From: Pontibacillus yanchengensis
GTDB lineage: Bacteria > Bacillota > Bacilli > Bacillales > BH030062
DNA length: 64,000 nt
Direction: 5' to 3'
Assembly (NCBI RefSeq): GCF_009856295.1
Contig: NZ_WMEU01000001.1
Coordinates: forward strand, 1,240,001-1,304,000
Shown here piece after piece: positions 34,645 to 43,703 of this stretch. Every line of letters starts with the position of its first letter. Position 1 is the first letter of the stretch. The translations under genes and the position numbers were made by a program. Below the pieces are notes generated by a model that saw nothing but the letters and a program-made list of their open reading frames with translations, searched no databases and was not told the origin of the DNA.

Positions 34645-35292
34645 TTATTGTCCTTTTTTGAACAAACCATTCTTATGCGCATACACTGCGGCTTGTGTTC
34701 GATCCTGAACTGCTAATTTACTTAAAATATTGCTCACATGTGTTTTAACTGTTTTTATCCCAATATATAACTTGTCACTAATCTCTTGATTGGTTAAACC
34801 ATCGCCAATACACATTAAAACTTCTAGCTCTCTTCCGGTCAATTCTTCATGAGGCTTTCTCTCTTGAGAACGAAACCGTGTCATCATTTTATTTGCAACT
34901 TTCGGTTCAATATATGTTTCTCCCTTTGCAGCCTTTTTAATTGCGTCGGCTATTTGGTCGGCTGAGGAGGTTTTTAGCATATAACTAAAAGCTCCTGCTT
35001 CTAGCGCTGGAAATACTTTTTCGTCATCATAATAGCTTGTTAGAATAATAATCTTGCAACTTGGTAGATCCTTCATGATTTGTTCTGTCGCTTCAATTCC
35101 ATTGCCATTTTCCATGATTAAATCCATAAGAACAACATCGGGCTTTTCTTCCAAAACAAGCTTTGCTCCTTTATGACCACTTGAGGCTTCTCCAACAATA
35201 TCTAACTCTTCCTCCGTCATCAAATACGCAATGACCCCTTTTCGAACAACATCGTGATCATCCACTACAACAACTCGTATCTGATTACTCAT
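34645..35292 (-). CDS. liaR: Response regulator LiaR
   Basis: A 215-residue NarL/FixJ regulator. The receiver has DDHDVVRKG (acidic pocket), phospho-Asp in DVVLMDLIM, and Lys in YMLKTSS; the LuxR HTH is ELTGRELEVLMCIGDGLTNQ and on. With LiaS and LiaF it senses cell-envelope stress such as lipid-II-binding antibiotics. AGGAGGAG lies 7 bases before MSNQIRV; the longer frame is not the start. It overlaps liaS by 8 bases. Confidence 0.9.
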   Translation of the reverse strand: MSNQIRVVVVDDHDVVRKGVIAYLMTEEELDIVGEASSGHKGAKLVLEEKPDVVLMDLIMENGNGIEATEQIMKDLPSCKIIILTSYYDDEKVFPALEAGAFSYMLKTSSADQIADAIKKAAKGETYIEPKVANKMMTRFRSQERKPHEELTGRELEVLMCIGDGLTNQEISDKLYIGIKTVKTHVSNILSKLAVQDRTQAAVYAHKNGLFKKGQ

Positions 35293-36337
35293 AAGCATGC
35301 TCCTCCTGTACCGGAATTCGAATATCAATATACGTTCCCGCATGTTGTTTAGAACGAATAGCAAACGTCCCACCAATTTCTTCACAACGCTCACGCATCG
35401 TCTTTAAACCATATGACATCTTCTTATCTTGGTCTATTTCAAAACCTTTCCCATTATCTCCTATATGAAGAAATAATTCTTCATGACGCATATGTAAAGA
35501 TACAATCACTTCAGTGGCCTCTGAATGACGCAAAATATTGGAAAGTGCTTCCTGAACAATGCGAAATAGATGTTCTTCCGCTCCATCAGAAATCCCTACT
35601 GCTTCATCCATTTCAAGATCAAATTCGATTTGGCACTTTTGTTTAAGTTCTTTAATTAAATTATGCACACCCTGATGTAGTGGTTCTCCTGAAAGGTGGA
35701 CAGGTCGTAAATGGAGCAATAAAGCTCTCATCTCTGTTTGTGCCTGTAATGCCATCGAAGTAATTTCCTCAAGTTGTTGCTTAGCTTTAGCAGGATCTTT
35801 TTCAAATAGACGCAATGTAGCCTGTGACATCATAGTAAGCGCAAACAGTTGCTGACTAACAGCATCATGTAAGTCTCTCGCAAGTCTTTGTCGCTCCTCG
35901 ATTGTTGCTGCCTTATGAGCTGATTTAGCGTACTCTGATTTCTCATCAGCCATTCTTTGTAACGACTTCACTTGACTCTTAAGCTTCTTGGCAAGTTCAT
36001 TTAACTCTGTACCAATTCTCGATATTTCATCATCTGGGGTTAATCGTATAGAAGAACCATAATTGCCTTGAGATAAAGAGGTAATCAGAGTAGAGATTCC
36101 ACCTAATCGCTCCTTCATATCACTACTTGATTGAAATCCTACATATAAAGAAACAAAAAATGATACTAAAACCATACTCCCTACAAAAAGGAATATGGAA
36201 GTTGCTGTTAGCCAAGAAGGTTCATACGTAACATAGATAGCTAAAAAGAAAGATAACAAAATCATCGTTGTTAGAAACAAAGCATACAAATGAGAACGTA
36301 TGAACTTATATCGAATGCTATTCAATTTTTTCAACAT
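35285..36337 (-). CDS. liaS: Sensor histidine kinase LiaS
   Basis: A 350-residue kinase: two close membrane helices (about 17-65) forming an intramembrane-sensing hairpin, a HAMP-like linker, a HisKA_3 domain with RQRLARDLHDAVSQQLFAL (phospho-His in DLHD), and an HATPase with DNGKGF and GLKTMRERCEEIGG. The start is the ATG after AGGTGA; a GTG three codons upstream, abutting the liaF stop, is the alternative. Confidence 0.9.
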   Translation of the reverse strand: MLKKLNSIRYKFIRSHLYALFLTTMILLSFFLAIYVTYEPSWLTATSIFLFVGSMVLVSFFVSLYVGFQSSSDMKERLGGISTLITSLSQGNYGSSIRLTPDDEISRIGTELNELAKKLKSQVKSLQRMADEKSEYAKSAHKAATIEERQRLARDLHDAVSQQLFALTMMSQATLRLFEKDPAKAKQQLEEITSMALQAQTEMRALLLHLRPVHLSGEPLHQGVHNLIKELKQKCQIEFDLEMDEAVGISDGAEEHLFRIVQEALSNILRHSEATEVIVSLHMRHEELFLHIGDNGKGFEIDQDKKMSYGLKTMRERCEEIGGTFAIRSKQHAGTYIDIRIPVQEEHAYE

Positions 36338-36346
36338 TTCGGTCAC

Positions 36347-37126
36347 CTACACTCTATCTACTTTAATGTCACCAATTTTGAAATGAACATCTAAATCAAG
36401 CTTTTTTGTGGCTTCTTCATAACCAGGGGTTTTAAAATGAATGTCACGGTTTAGCCCCTCTGATTTTTCATCTAACACTCTGATATCACCGGTTTTAATA
36501 GTTGCATGAATCTGGAAGTCAACATGTTCTGGTATAATGACTTTCACATCACCAATGACTCCAGAAATGCTAATTGATGTTTCTTGATCCGGTATAAAAG
36601 CTTTCGTAAAATCAACATGGTAATCACCAATGACATTCCATAGATCCATCGATTCTACGTTCCAATTGGGTTGATCAAAACGATGATCTCCTATGGCCAC
36701 GTTTCGCTTTTTCTTGTGCTTTTTCTTAATATATTCATCATCAACATCATTATCTTTAGATACATATACTTTTGGTTTCTTTTTTTTCTTGGATGGGGAA
36801 AAGAAGCTTATTCCGATATAAATGAATAGCAATGGCCATAATCGCCAAAATTCTAAGAAATTAAATTCCACATAGTCAAATCGGTCTGCTATCAATAACC
36901 CACCAAATACTATTAAAAATGATCCAAATCCTAATCCGTCTTGATTTCCTCGAATGGTGTCTAAGATAATAAACACCCCCATACCGAAAATAAAAAATGG
37001 ATAGCTAAAATGAAAAGCATTCGATATTTCCAAGGAAATAATGTCGAGGTTTGTCAATATTAGAAAAGCACCAAGAGCTATAAAGCCGAGTGCGATGATA
37101 TACGTGAACAAATTATGTTTTTTCAT
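36347..37126 (-). CDS. liaF: LiaF, membrane inhibitor of LiaRS
   Basis: A 259-residue protein with four N-terminal membrane segments (about 8-110), a basic linker (KKKHKKKRN) and a C-terminal beta-rich LiaF domain (VIGDYHVDFTKAFIPDQETS). LiaF keeps LiaS inactive without stress. AAAGG precedes the ATG at 37126. No liaI, liaH or liaG gene accompanies it here, so the effector operon must lie elsewhere or be absent. Confidence 0.9.
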   Translation of the reverse strand: MKKHNLFTYIIALGFIALGAFLILTNLDIISLEISNAFHFSYPFFIFGMGVFIILDTIRGNQDGLGFGSFLIVFGGLLIADRFDYVEFNFLEFWRLWPLLFIYIGISFFSPSKKKKKPKVYVSKDNDVDDEYIKKKHKKKRNVAIGDHRFDQPNWNVESMDLWNVIGDYHVDFTKAFIPDQETSISISGVIGDVKVIIPEHVDFQIHATIKTGDIRVLDEKSEGLNRDIHFKTPGYEEATKKLDLDVHFKIGDIKVDRV

Positions 37127-37271
37127 TGGTATCATCCTTTTATCCCAAGGGAAAATAATCTATTCTACCTTATTAGATACTTAAGTCATTTTCCCTTTAT
37201 TTATGAAGGAATTATATGCTGAATTCCTGTTACTACATATTATAGTTGAGATACAAACAAGCTTACACCTG

Positions 37272-37949
37272 CTACAGGATGTTTTTATCTCGGTCTCTAG
37301 GCGGAGAAAGGAATGAAAAGTTGCTAACCACTCTATGTAGGACAATCCAAACGTTTACAAACAAGATACCAAATAGAAATCCTCCAATGACATCTGTTAA
37401 GTAATGAGCAGATAAAATGTAGCGACTGATGCCTATTAGTAAAACGATTATGTAAGCACTAAAAAATAGGTATTGCCTAATTACGTTTGATTTAAAGTAT
37501 CGTGCAAGAAAATAAGCAGCCAAACTATAAAAAATAACAGCGACCATAGCATGTCCACTCGGAAAACTATACCCTGCCTCATGGAGTGATTCTAAGCTAG
37601 ATGGGCGATGTCGTTTAACAATACCTTTGATTACTTCGTTTAACTCATTTCCGAAATAAACCCCTAAGGACATCATAATGGCCGCTAACCAATCTCGCTT
37701 CATAAGCAAAAAACTAACAATTAATAAGGAAAGAACAATGATTACCGTGCGAGAAACCAGTTTCGTTATATAAATGAATATGGAATGAATCCACGTATTT
37801 CCCCCTACTTCATAAAGACTTTCTGCAGACCATAGATCAAAAGGGAATTGTCCTCCTCTATCGACAAAAACAGTAAGAGTTATAGTAAAGCCAATAGTTA
37901 ATAAACATGTAAAAATGAGAGTCAATTTTTTTCGATTAATTTGATTCAT
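37272..37949 (-). CDS. PAP2-family phosphatase (undecaprenyl-pyrophosphate type)
   Basis: A 225-residue membrane phosphatase with about six helices and the three PAP2 motifs: KGIVKRHRP, YSFPSGHAM and SRYILSAHYLTDVIGG. Such proteins recycle undecaprenyl pyrophosphate or dephosphorylate lipids at the outer face of the membrane. GAAGGAAG precedes the ATG at 37949. It lies upstream of liaFSR on the same strand, a reasonable envelope-stress neighbour, but with a 145-base gap. Confidence 0.88.
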   Translation of the reverse strand: MNQINRKKLTLIFTCLLTIGFTITLTVFVDRGGQFPFDLWSAESLYEVGGNTWIHSIFIYITKLVSRTVIIVLSLLIVSFLLMKRDWLAAIMMSLGVYFGNELNEVIKGIVKRHRPSSLESLHEAGYSFPSGHAMVAVIFYSLAAYFLARYFKSNVIRQYLFFSAYIIVLLIGISRYILSAHYLTDVIGGFLFGILFVNVWIVLHRVVSNFSFLSPPRDRDKNIL

Positions 37950-38060
37950 ATCACACTTCCTTCTCATCTCATTTTATCCTTATTTTAGGAATATGTTTAG
38001 ATTTTTTTTATGTGGGAATTTTATATATGTGCAAAAAATATTTATTGAGGTGATGAAAAA

Positions 38061-38495
38061 ATGGATGCTAAACTACAAGAACTAATTGATGGATTAAACG
38101 AAGACTTAGCACACGAATATGCAGCAAGTATCATGTACACGTACAATGCAGCAACTGTACAAGGACTTTATTATCAAGTATTAAAACCGTTCTTTGAAGG
38201 AGAAATTGCTGACGAACAAGGTCACGCACTTTACTTAGCTGAGAAAATCAAAACACTTGGTGGTACCCCAACTACTAAGCCAGCGGAAGTGAAACAACTT
38301 TCAGATGTGAAAGATATGTTAGAAGAAGCTCGACGCGCTGAGAAAGACACTATTCAGCGTTATGAAACACGTAAGAAACAAGCTGAAGAACTAGGTTATA
38401 CAGAACTAGTTGTTAAGCTAGACGATATGATTGCTGACGAAACTGGGCATATGGAAGAAATGGAACGTCTACTAGCCGATCCACGCCTTTCTTAA
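38061..38495 (+). CDS. Ferritin-like (Dps/bacterioferritin-type) protein
   Basis: A 144-residue four-helix bundle with di-iron ligands: HEYAASIMY (helix 1), EIADEQGHALYLAEKI (E-x2-H), a helix with EKDTIQRYE, and DDMIADETGHMEEME (E-x2-H). It could store iron or protect DNA in the cytoplasm. GAGGTGATG precedes the ATG. A terminator follows. Confidence 0.85.
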   Translation: MDAKLQELIDGLNEDLAHEYAASIMYTYNAATVQGLYYQVLKPFFEGEIADEQGHALYLAEKIKTLGGTPTTKPAEVKQLSDVKDMLEEARRAEKDTIQRYETRKKQAEELGYTELVVKLDDMIADETGHMEEMERLLADPRLS

Positions 38496-38502
38496 TTTGT
38501 TG

Positions 38503-38531
38503 AAACCTCCACGATTGTGGAGGTTTTTTTA
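38503..38531 (+). terminator. Terminator of the ferritin-like gene
   Basis: AAACCTCCAC pairs with GTGGAGGTTT, then TTTTT. Confidence 0.85.
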
Positions 38532-38534
38532 CTA

Positions 38535-38636
38535 TCTAGCGAAATTATAAAAATATTGGCTTGTGTATAACTAAGTAAGTTATAGATGAACCAACCCTGT
38601 GGGCAAAACCGCGCGCTTGCGCTTTTGTTCTTATAA
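38535..38636 (-). repeat. Short copy of the 270-bp repeat, inverted
   Basis: On the minus strand it starts AAGAACAAAAGCGCAAGCGC, jumps to GGGTTGGTTC, and ends TATAACTTACTTAGTTATAC then CAATATTTTTATAATTTC. The middle is deleted, so both family ends are seen in one 100-base unit. Confidence 0.75.
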
Positions 38637-38720
38637 AAAATAAAAGAAATACATAAGACCTTCTCTTAATCACAAGCTTGTTTTTTTGTTATACTATTTC
38701 AAAAGAAAGGATGAGAATAG

Positions 38721-39893
38721 ATGTGGGATAAACTAATGCAAGACCTTGATGGATTGTATGAAGAAATGGTACATATTAGACGCTACCTTCACCAATATCC
38801 TGAACTTTCTTTTCACGAAACGAAAACGGCTAAGTACATTGCTTCCTTTTACGAAGAGTTAGGAATGCCTTATCAAAGTCAAGTTGGTGGAAATGGAGTT
38901 ATAGCGAAACTTGAAGGGGGGAAACCTGGTAAAACGGTTGCACTCCGCGCCGATTTTGATGCGCTTCCTATTCAAGATGCAAAAGACGCTCCATACAAGT
39001 CTACTGTACCTGGCGTGATGCACGCTTGCGGCCACGACGGACATACTGCTGCTCTGCTTTGCTTAGCCAAAGCTCTTATTCCTTACAAGGATGACATACC
39101 TGGAACTGTCGTCTTCCTACATCAGCATGCAGAAGAAATCACACCTGGTGGTGCAAAACCTATGATTGAAGCAGGAGCACTGAATGGAGTCGATGCAGTA
39201 TTTGGAACGCATTTATGGATCAACACGCCTGTAGGAGCCGTGGAAACAGCTCCTGAATCCTTCTTCGCTGGTGCAGATGCTTTTGAAATCACGATTCAAG
39301 GTAAAGGTGGCCACGGTGCTCAGCCTCACCAAACGAAGGATGCCATTTTAATTGGTTCACAGCTTGTTACTTCTCTCCAGCAAATCGTTAGCAGAAAAAT
39401 TGATCCTCTGAACTCTGCTGTTGTTACGGTTGGTACGTTCGAAGCTGGCAAAGCATTTAACGTCATTGCTGACACAGCTACGTTGAAAGGTACGGTTCGA
39501 ACCTTTAACCAGGAGATTCAAGAAACCGTTATTCAAGAAATGGAGAAACACATTAAAGGAGCTTGTGTTGCTCATGATGCTTCCTATGAATTTTATTACA
39601 CGAGAGGCTATCCTCCACTAGTGAATCATCCAAGAGAAGCTGATTTAGTGTTAAACGCTGCAGCTAATACACCTGGTATCGAGCGAGCTGAGTATGTATC
39701 CCCGGTTATGACAGGAGAAGATTTCTCTTACTACATGCTTGAACGTCCAGGGGCTTTTTATTTCACAGGCGCACAAAAAGAAGGTCACATCTATCCCCAC
39801 CACCACCCTAAATTTGATTTTGATGAGCGTGCCTTACCTTTAAGTGCGAAAACACTGTTTCAATCGTATTTAGCTTATCAGAACCAACATTAA
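38721..39893 (+). CDS. yhaA: M20 family amidohydrolase YhaA
   Basis: A 390-residue zinc amidohydrolase of the M20D type. It has ALRADFDALPIQD, the metal motif MHACGHDGHTAALL, the catalytic Glu in HQHAEEITPGGAKPM, and the dimerisation domain with GKGGHGAQPHQTKDAI. It cleaves N-acyl amino acids or related amides in the cytoplasm. Its stop overlaps that of convergent ecsC inside a shared TTAA. Gene order as in B. subtilis. Confidence 0.9.
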   Translation: MWDKLMQDLDGLYEEMVHIRRYLHQYPELSFHETKTAKYIASFYEELGMPYQSQVGGNGVIAKLEGGKPGKTVALRADFDALPIQDAKDAPYKSTVPGVMHACGHDGHTAALLCLAKALIPYKDDIPGTVVFLHQHAEEITPGGAKPMIEAGALNGVDAVFGTHLWINTPVGAVETAPESFFAGADAFEITIQGKGGHGAQPHQTKDAILIGSQLVTSLQQIVSRKIDPLNSAVVTVGTFEAGKAFNVIADTATLKGTVRTFNQEIQETVIQEMEKHIKGACVAHDASYEFYYTRGYPPLVNHPREADLVLNAAANTPGIERAEYVSPVMTGEDFSYYMLERPGAFYFTGAQKEGHIYPHHHPKFDFDERALPLSAKTLFQSYLAYQNQH

Positions 39894-40606
39894 GAAGAGA
39901 GCATACGGAGGCGGTACCCATTCATTGCCGTCTCCCCAAGCTTCTCTAATAATCGATAATTCCCCCAGGCTCCCACAAGTGCTCCGATTCCCGGTATAAG
40001 TTGCATCATTTTCACAAAATCAATCGTATCTCGGTATTCTATTTGCAACGTTTTCCAATCAACCTCTCTCCACTCTAGCTTTTCTTTCTCCCAATGTACC
40101 ACTGTATGAAGCACCGACTTTTTCTGCTCATCACTCGAAAAAGCAAGAATAAACAAATGCAACAAATACATCCGCTCCTCGTATTTGGTTACGTCATATC
40201 CATATAATTGACCGACATCAAACAGAAACTTCATCTTAATACTGAGCAATAGGGGGAAATCGGCTGCACCTAGTAATATACCACCCGCACCTGTCCCAGC
40301 TCCTTCTAATGCAGCTGTACGTTTATACTGTCTCAGTCTTTCTTTAATCATCTCTTCTCTTTCTTCTAGTGTTGCGTGTTCTTTTATTTCCACTTTATAA
40401 ATATACTTTGAACTCGTTAAGGCAAGCTGAATCATCTGCTTCACACTTTCGGTAACGACACTATGAACTTGGTCTGGTACCTTTTTGTTAATGATGGATT
40501 GTATGTGCTTGGATCGTCTTTGAATGATGGAGGATTTTTTCTCCATTTGCTTAACCCATCGATTTGCTTCCTCTCTTACTTTAGCTTCATAATGTGTTTC
40601 TTCCAA
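39890..40606 (-). CDS. ecsC: EcsC family protein
   Basis: A 238-residue protein of the EcsC family: a helical N-terminus, a Gly-rich hydrophobic stretch GAGTGAGGILLGAADFPLLL near 112-131, and LIPGIGALVGAWGNYRLLEK near the C-terminus. It starts at TTG, fixed by AAGGAGGGTGG. A terminator separates it from ecsB, so it may be made mostly from its own promoter. Role unknown. Confidence 0.88.
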   Translation of the reverse strand: MEETHYEAKVREEANRWVKQMEKKSSIIQRRSKHIQSIINKKVPDQVHSVVTESVKQMIQLALTSSKYIYKVEIKEHATLEEREEMIKERLRQYKRTAALEGAGTGAGGILLGAADFPLLLSIKMKFLFDVGQLYGYDVTKYEERMYLLHLFILAFSSDEQKKSVLHTVVHWEKEKLEWREVDWKTLQIEYRDTIDFVKMMQLIPGIGALVGAWGNYRLLEKLGETAMNGYRLRMLSS

Positions 40607-40630
40607 TGTCCACCCTCCTTTTTATTAGTA

Positions 40631-40662
40631 AAAAACTCGCCACGAAAACGTGCCGAGTTTTG
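40631..40662 (-). terminator. Terminator between ecsB and ecsC
   Basis: AAAACTCG-x-CACG...CGTG-x-CGAGTTTT, with six T on the minus strand. Confidence 0.8.
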
Positions 40663-40665
40663 TCA

Positions 40666-41889
40666 TCAATTCATACGATGAACTAAATATTTATAAACCA
40701 TTCCATAACTAAAGATTGCTCCACCAACCCATACGATTGCGACCCCTAATAAGTTCCATAGCAATAGAAATACGATACCTAATACGAACGTTTTCACAAG
40801 CATTAGTTGGAACAACCATTTTAATAATGCCCGTTTTCTTTGCTCTAATGGTACTGGATAGAGGTCTAGCCACTCTAACTGTTTATGATGATGCCAAAGT
40901 GTGACCATTTGAAAACCACTCATGTATAAGAATAAAAAAGCAAATCCAAGCTGGAACCAAAAGTTAGGTACCCAATAAACAAGAGCTCCAGCAATGACCA
41001 ATAGTCGAACATACATCCCTAAATAATCACTACTACGAACAAACGTAATGCGATACATGTAATCGAATGTTTGATTTTGCTGAAATGGAATTGGAGATTT
41101 AACCAATCCTGCGAGCCAATGACGTTTCTTGATGGTTTTTTTCAAATGTGGAACATCTGTAAATAAATTCGCGATACGGTAGAAGGTCTGCATTCTTGCT
41201 TGTTCCTTCTCTATAAGTAAATCCCATGCTATGCCTCTACGTTTTTTTGCAAGCGTATAGTCGTACATCATTACTCCAAAGAAAAGAAGTGTTGTTATTA
41301 CAGCAAATATCCATGCATTGCCAACTACAATAAAATAAATAGTCAAGCCGTTTAGCAAGGTACGAAAGATGGGGTCTATATATCCACTCCAACCAACACG
41401 ACTATTGATTTCCCACCAATGGCTCAAGATATTCCAAGCTTTAAATACGACTACAACTACACCTAATACTAGAAAATCAGATCCACTACGTTCGGGATAG
41501 GTAGTAAAATATAACGGCCCTAGTGCTACGAAAATGAATAAAAGCGTAAATAGATGCGTGATATAGCTGTAAATAATTCCATTTCGAAAAAAGGAACCCA
41601 GTTGAGCCTCTGCCGGCAAGAGAAACACCAAATCTGCTTCTTTCAGCATTGTTCGAATAGGGCTATACGTAAGAAGCAGCCCAAGAATAACGGCAATGAC
41701 CAAGGCAGATGGAAAACCATTTGATAAATCTGCGAGCCATTGCTGATAAACATAAGCTAAGCCAGCTAAAAAGAAAAACATCGCAAACGCAAAGTGATCA
41801 TTAAACATGAGACGTAAATATCGCCCCATCTCCTTCGAATGATTATTTAACCGATTCCTCCAAAGCTCTTGAGCATTAAGCATGTTCAT
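40666..41889 (-). CDS. ecsB: ABC transporter permease EcsB
   Basis: A 407-residue membrane protein with ten to eleven hydrophobic segments, Trp- and Phe-rich, typical of EcsB (for example WRNRLNNHSKEMGRYLRLMF at the start). With EcsA it forms a transporter that, when mutated in B. subtilis, impairs secretion, sporulation and competence through site-2 protease RasP. It overlaps ecsA by 14 bases. Confidence 0.9.
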   Translation of the reverse strand: MNMLNAQELWRNRLNNHSKEMGRYLRLMFNDHFAFAMFFFLAGLAYVYQQWLADLSNGFPSALVIAVILGLLLTYSPIRTMLKEADLVFLLPAEAQLGSFFRNGIIYSYITHLFTLLFIFVALGPLYFTTYPERSGSDFLVLGVVVVVFKAWNILSHWWEINSRVGWSGYIDPIFRTLLNGLTIYFIVVGNAWIFAVITTLLFFGVMMYDYTLAKKRRGIAWDLLIEKEQARMQTFYRIANLFTDVPHLKKTIKKRHWLAGLVKSPIPFQQNQTFDYMYRITFVRSSDYLGMYVRLLVIAGALVYWVPNFWFQLGFAFLFLYMSGFQMVTLWHHHKQLEWLDLYPVPLEQRKRALLKWLFQLMLVKTFVLGIVFLLLWNLLGVAIVWVGGAIFSYGMVYKYLVHRMN

Positions 41890-42619
41890 CTTCCTTTGTG
41901 AGTTCTACATAGATATCATCTAAAGTAGAACCTGGCATATTAAAGGAAGTTCGCAATTCTTCTAGCGTCCCTTTGGCACGAACCTCTCCATCATGAAGAA
42001 TAACAAAACGATCGCAATAACGTTCAGCAGTTGCTAAAATGTGTGTGGACATTAATACACCTGCCCCTTGAGCCTTCATGTTGTTCATTAACTGGAGGTA
42101 GGATTGAATTCCTAAAGGATCCAGTCCCACAAAAGGTTCGTCCACAATATAGAGAGAAGGTTCTACTAAGAAAGCACACATGATCATTACCTTTTGACGC
42201 ATACCTTTGGAGAAGTGAACCGGAAACCAATTCAGTTTCTTTTCCATTCTAAATTCCTTTAAGAGTGGCTGTAAACGTTCTTCAAATGTATCTTCAGAAA
42301 GACCATAGGCCATTGCGGTTAAACGTAAATGCTCCTTCAAGGTAAGCTCTTCATATAAAACTGGCATCTCTGGTATATAAGAGAATTGGCTACGATACTG
42401 TTCTGGATCTTGTTGAAACGTTTGCCCATTAATCATTACTTTTCCTTCTTTTGGTTGCATGAGGCCAATGATATGCTTGATGGTTGTACTTTTTCCCGCT
42501 CCATTCAAACCGATAAGTCCCATAATTTCTCCTGGTTGGATATCAAACGAAATTCCATGGAGAACGTTTTTATGTGTATATCCACCGACGACGTTTTCTA
42601 TATGTAATAATGAATCCAT
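41876..42619 (-). CDS. ecsA: ABC transporter ATPase EcsA
   Basis: A 247-residue ATPase: Walker A GLNGAGKSTTIKHI, signature FSKGMRQKVMIMC, Walker B YIVDEPFVGLDPL and switch His STHILATAERYC. It partners EcsB. It is divergent from hit, with a 550-base non-coding region holding a structured RNA candidate between them. Confidence 0.92.
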   Translation of the reverse strand: MDSLLHIENVVGGYTHKNVLHGISFDIQPGEIMGLIGLNGAGKSTTIKHIIGLMQPKEGKVMINGQTFQQDPEQYRSQFSYIPEMPVLYEELTLKEHLRLTAMAYGLSEDTFEERLQPLLKEFRMEKKLNWFPVHFSKGMRQKVMIMCAFLVEPSLYIVDEPFVGLDPLGIQSYLQLMNNMKAQGAGVLMSTHILATAERYCDRFVILHDGEVRAKGTLEELRTSFNMPGSTLDDIYVELTKEDEHA

Positions 42620-42709
42620 TGTTCATCCCTCTTTCCATTCTTTCACTTCTTCAAATTTTATCATTCCCCTGCAACTTTGCCAAAAAAAGATGATTTTTTT
42701 CGGATAGAA

Positions 42710-43095
42710 TTGAAATCATTGCACATAATACTATTGAAGGCGACAGGATGAACTGTCCAAAGCAATCACTGTAACTTGTTTAAAGGTTTTTAAGTTTAGG
42801 CTTAACAATCGAAATGAGGTGTCAGTGAAAGACCAAGCTGATTATGATCTCCACCACTCGGTTTGAGATTGATTCACACACATTTACTAATTAAATGAGG
42901 TGTTGACAGCAGGTATATTCGCAAGCTTTGTTCACGATCATTTGTTAAATCACTTATCGTTGGTTTAACATCCTAGTGGCAACCCCACGCGTGGCAGAGT
43001 AGTCCCCGTACTATCCACTCATACTGGATAGATGAAGGACAGTTCATTCAAGTCTTCCCCCGCAGAGTACCTCTTATGAGGTACTCTGCTTTTTA
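42710..43095 (+). ncRNA. Large structured RNA or leader between ecsA and hit
   Basis: GATGAACTGTCC (42747-42758) pairs with GGACAGTTCATT (43037-43048), a 12-bp helix closing about 280 bases. Inside are TGTTAAA/TTTAACA, GTGG/CCAC, TAGT/ACTA and CTATCC/GGATAG hairpins. The terminator GCAGAGTACCTC/GAGGTACTCTGC plus five T follows at 43062-43095. A possible promoter is TTGAAA-16-TATTGA (42710-42737). No reading frame with a ribosome site lies inside. It ends 75 bases before hit, so it is either a stand-alone RNA or an attenuating leader. I recognise no family; T-box and tmRNA hallmarks are absent. Confidence 0.6.
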
Positions 43096-43169
43096 ATTGG
43101 AAGTCATACATATCTTTGGTAATATAAACTCAACAAATGACATTAAAGTTAGGAAGAGGAGGAAATAAC

Positions 43170-43595
43170 ATGAGTCAAGATTGTATATTCTGTAAAATAA
43201 TGGATGGAGATATTCCATCTGCCAAGGTATATGAAGATGAGTTTGTGTATGCGTTCCTTGATATTAGTCAAACAACAAAAGGTCATACACTAGTTATTCC
43301 AAAGCAGCACACAAAAAACATATATGAAACAGATGCTACAACCGCTGAGCAGCTTTTCTCTCGTGTGCCAAAAGTTGCTAATGCAATTAAAGAAGCATTC
43401 AACCCAGTAGGCTTAAACATGCTAAATAACAATGAGGAAGCTGCAGGTCAGTCTGTATTTCACCTTCATATTCATCTCATTCCTCGTTATGGTAGTAATG
43501 ATGGCTTTGGGGCGAAGTGGGAAACCCATACAGATGACTATTCTAATGAGGACCTTCAATCGATTGCTTCCTCCATTGCGGAACAAGTGAAGTAA
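43170..43595 (+). CDS. hit: HIT family protein (histidine triad nucleotide hydrolase)
   Basis: A 141-residue Hint-type protein: zinc-ribbon-like start CIFCKIMDG, the catalytic triad H-x-H-x-H-x-x in SVFHLHIHLIPRY, and the GHTLVIPKQHTKNIYE strand. It hydrolyses phosphoramidate bonds of AMP. GAAGAGGAGG fixes the ATG at 43170; an upstream frame start is not used. It is preceded by the structured RNA and followed by trpP. Confidence 0.92.
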   Translation: MSQDCIFCKIMDGDIPSAKVYEDEFVYAFLDISQTTKGHTLVIPKQHTKNIYETDATTAEQLFSRVPKVANAIKEAFNPVGLNMLNNNEEAAGQSVFHLHIHLIPRYGSNDGFGAKWETHTDDYSNEDLQSIASSIAEQVK

Positions 43596-43669
43596 CGTTT
43601 ACTTTTTTTTATTATTTGTTAAAATGATAGTAGACTTTCGCAACTGGTCACGAGGACACAGTTGGAAAG

Positions 43670-43700
43670 TAGACGAGTTTAGATTAGAAGAGGAGAGATG
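43670..43700 (+). promoter_or_regulatory. TRAP (MtrB) binding site over the trpP ribosome site
   Basis: Six triplets at an exact 5-base step: TAG 43670, GAG 43675, TAG 43680, TAG 43685, GAG 43690, GAG 43695, then a GAA. Each is separated by two bases, the pattern the 11-subunit TRAP ring needs. The last triplets are the Shine-Dalgarno sequence itself, so tryptophan-bound TRAP would block translation of trpP, as known in B. subtilis. Confidence 0.88.
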
Positions 43701-43703
43701 AAC

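Noticed and set aside
42720-43095. T-box leader for hit
   Set aside because: There is a terminator and a GTGGCAACC-like string, but no GGTGGNACCGCG antiterminator core and no specifier loop that I can place.
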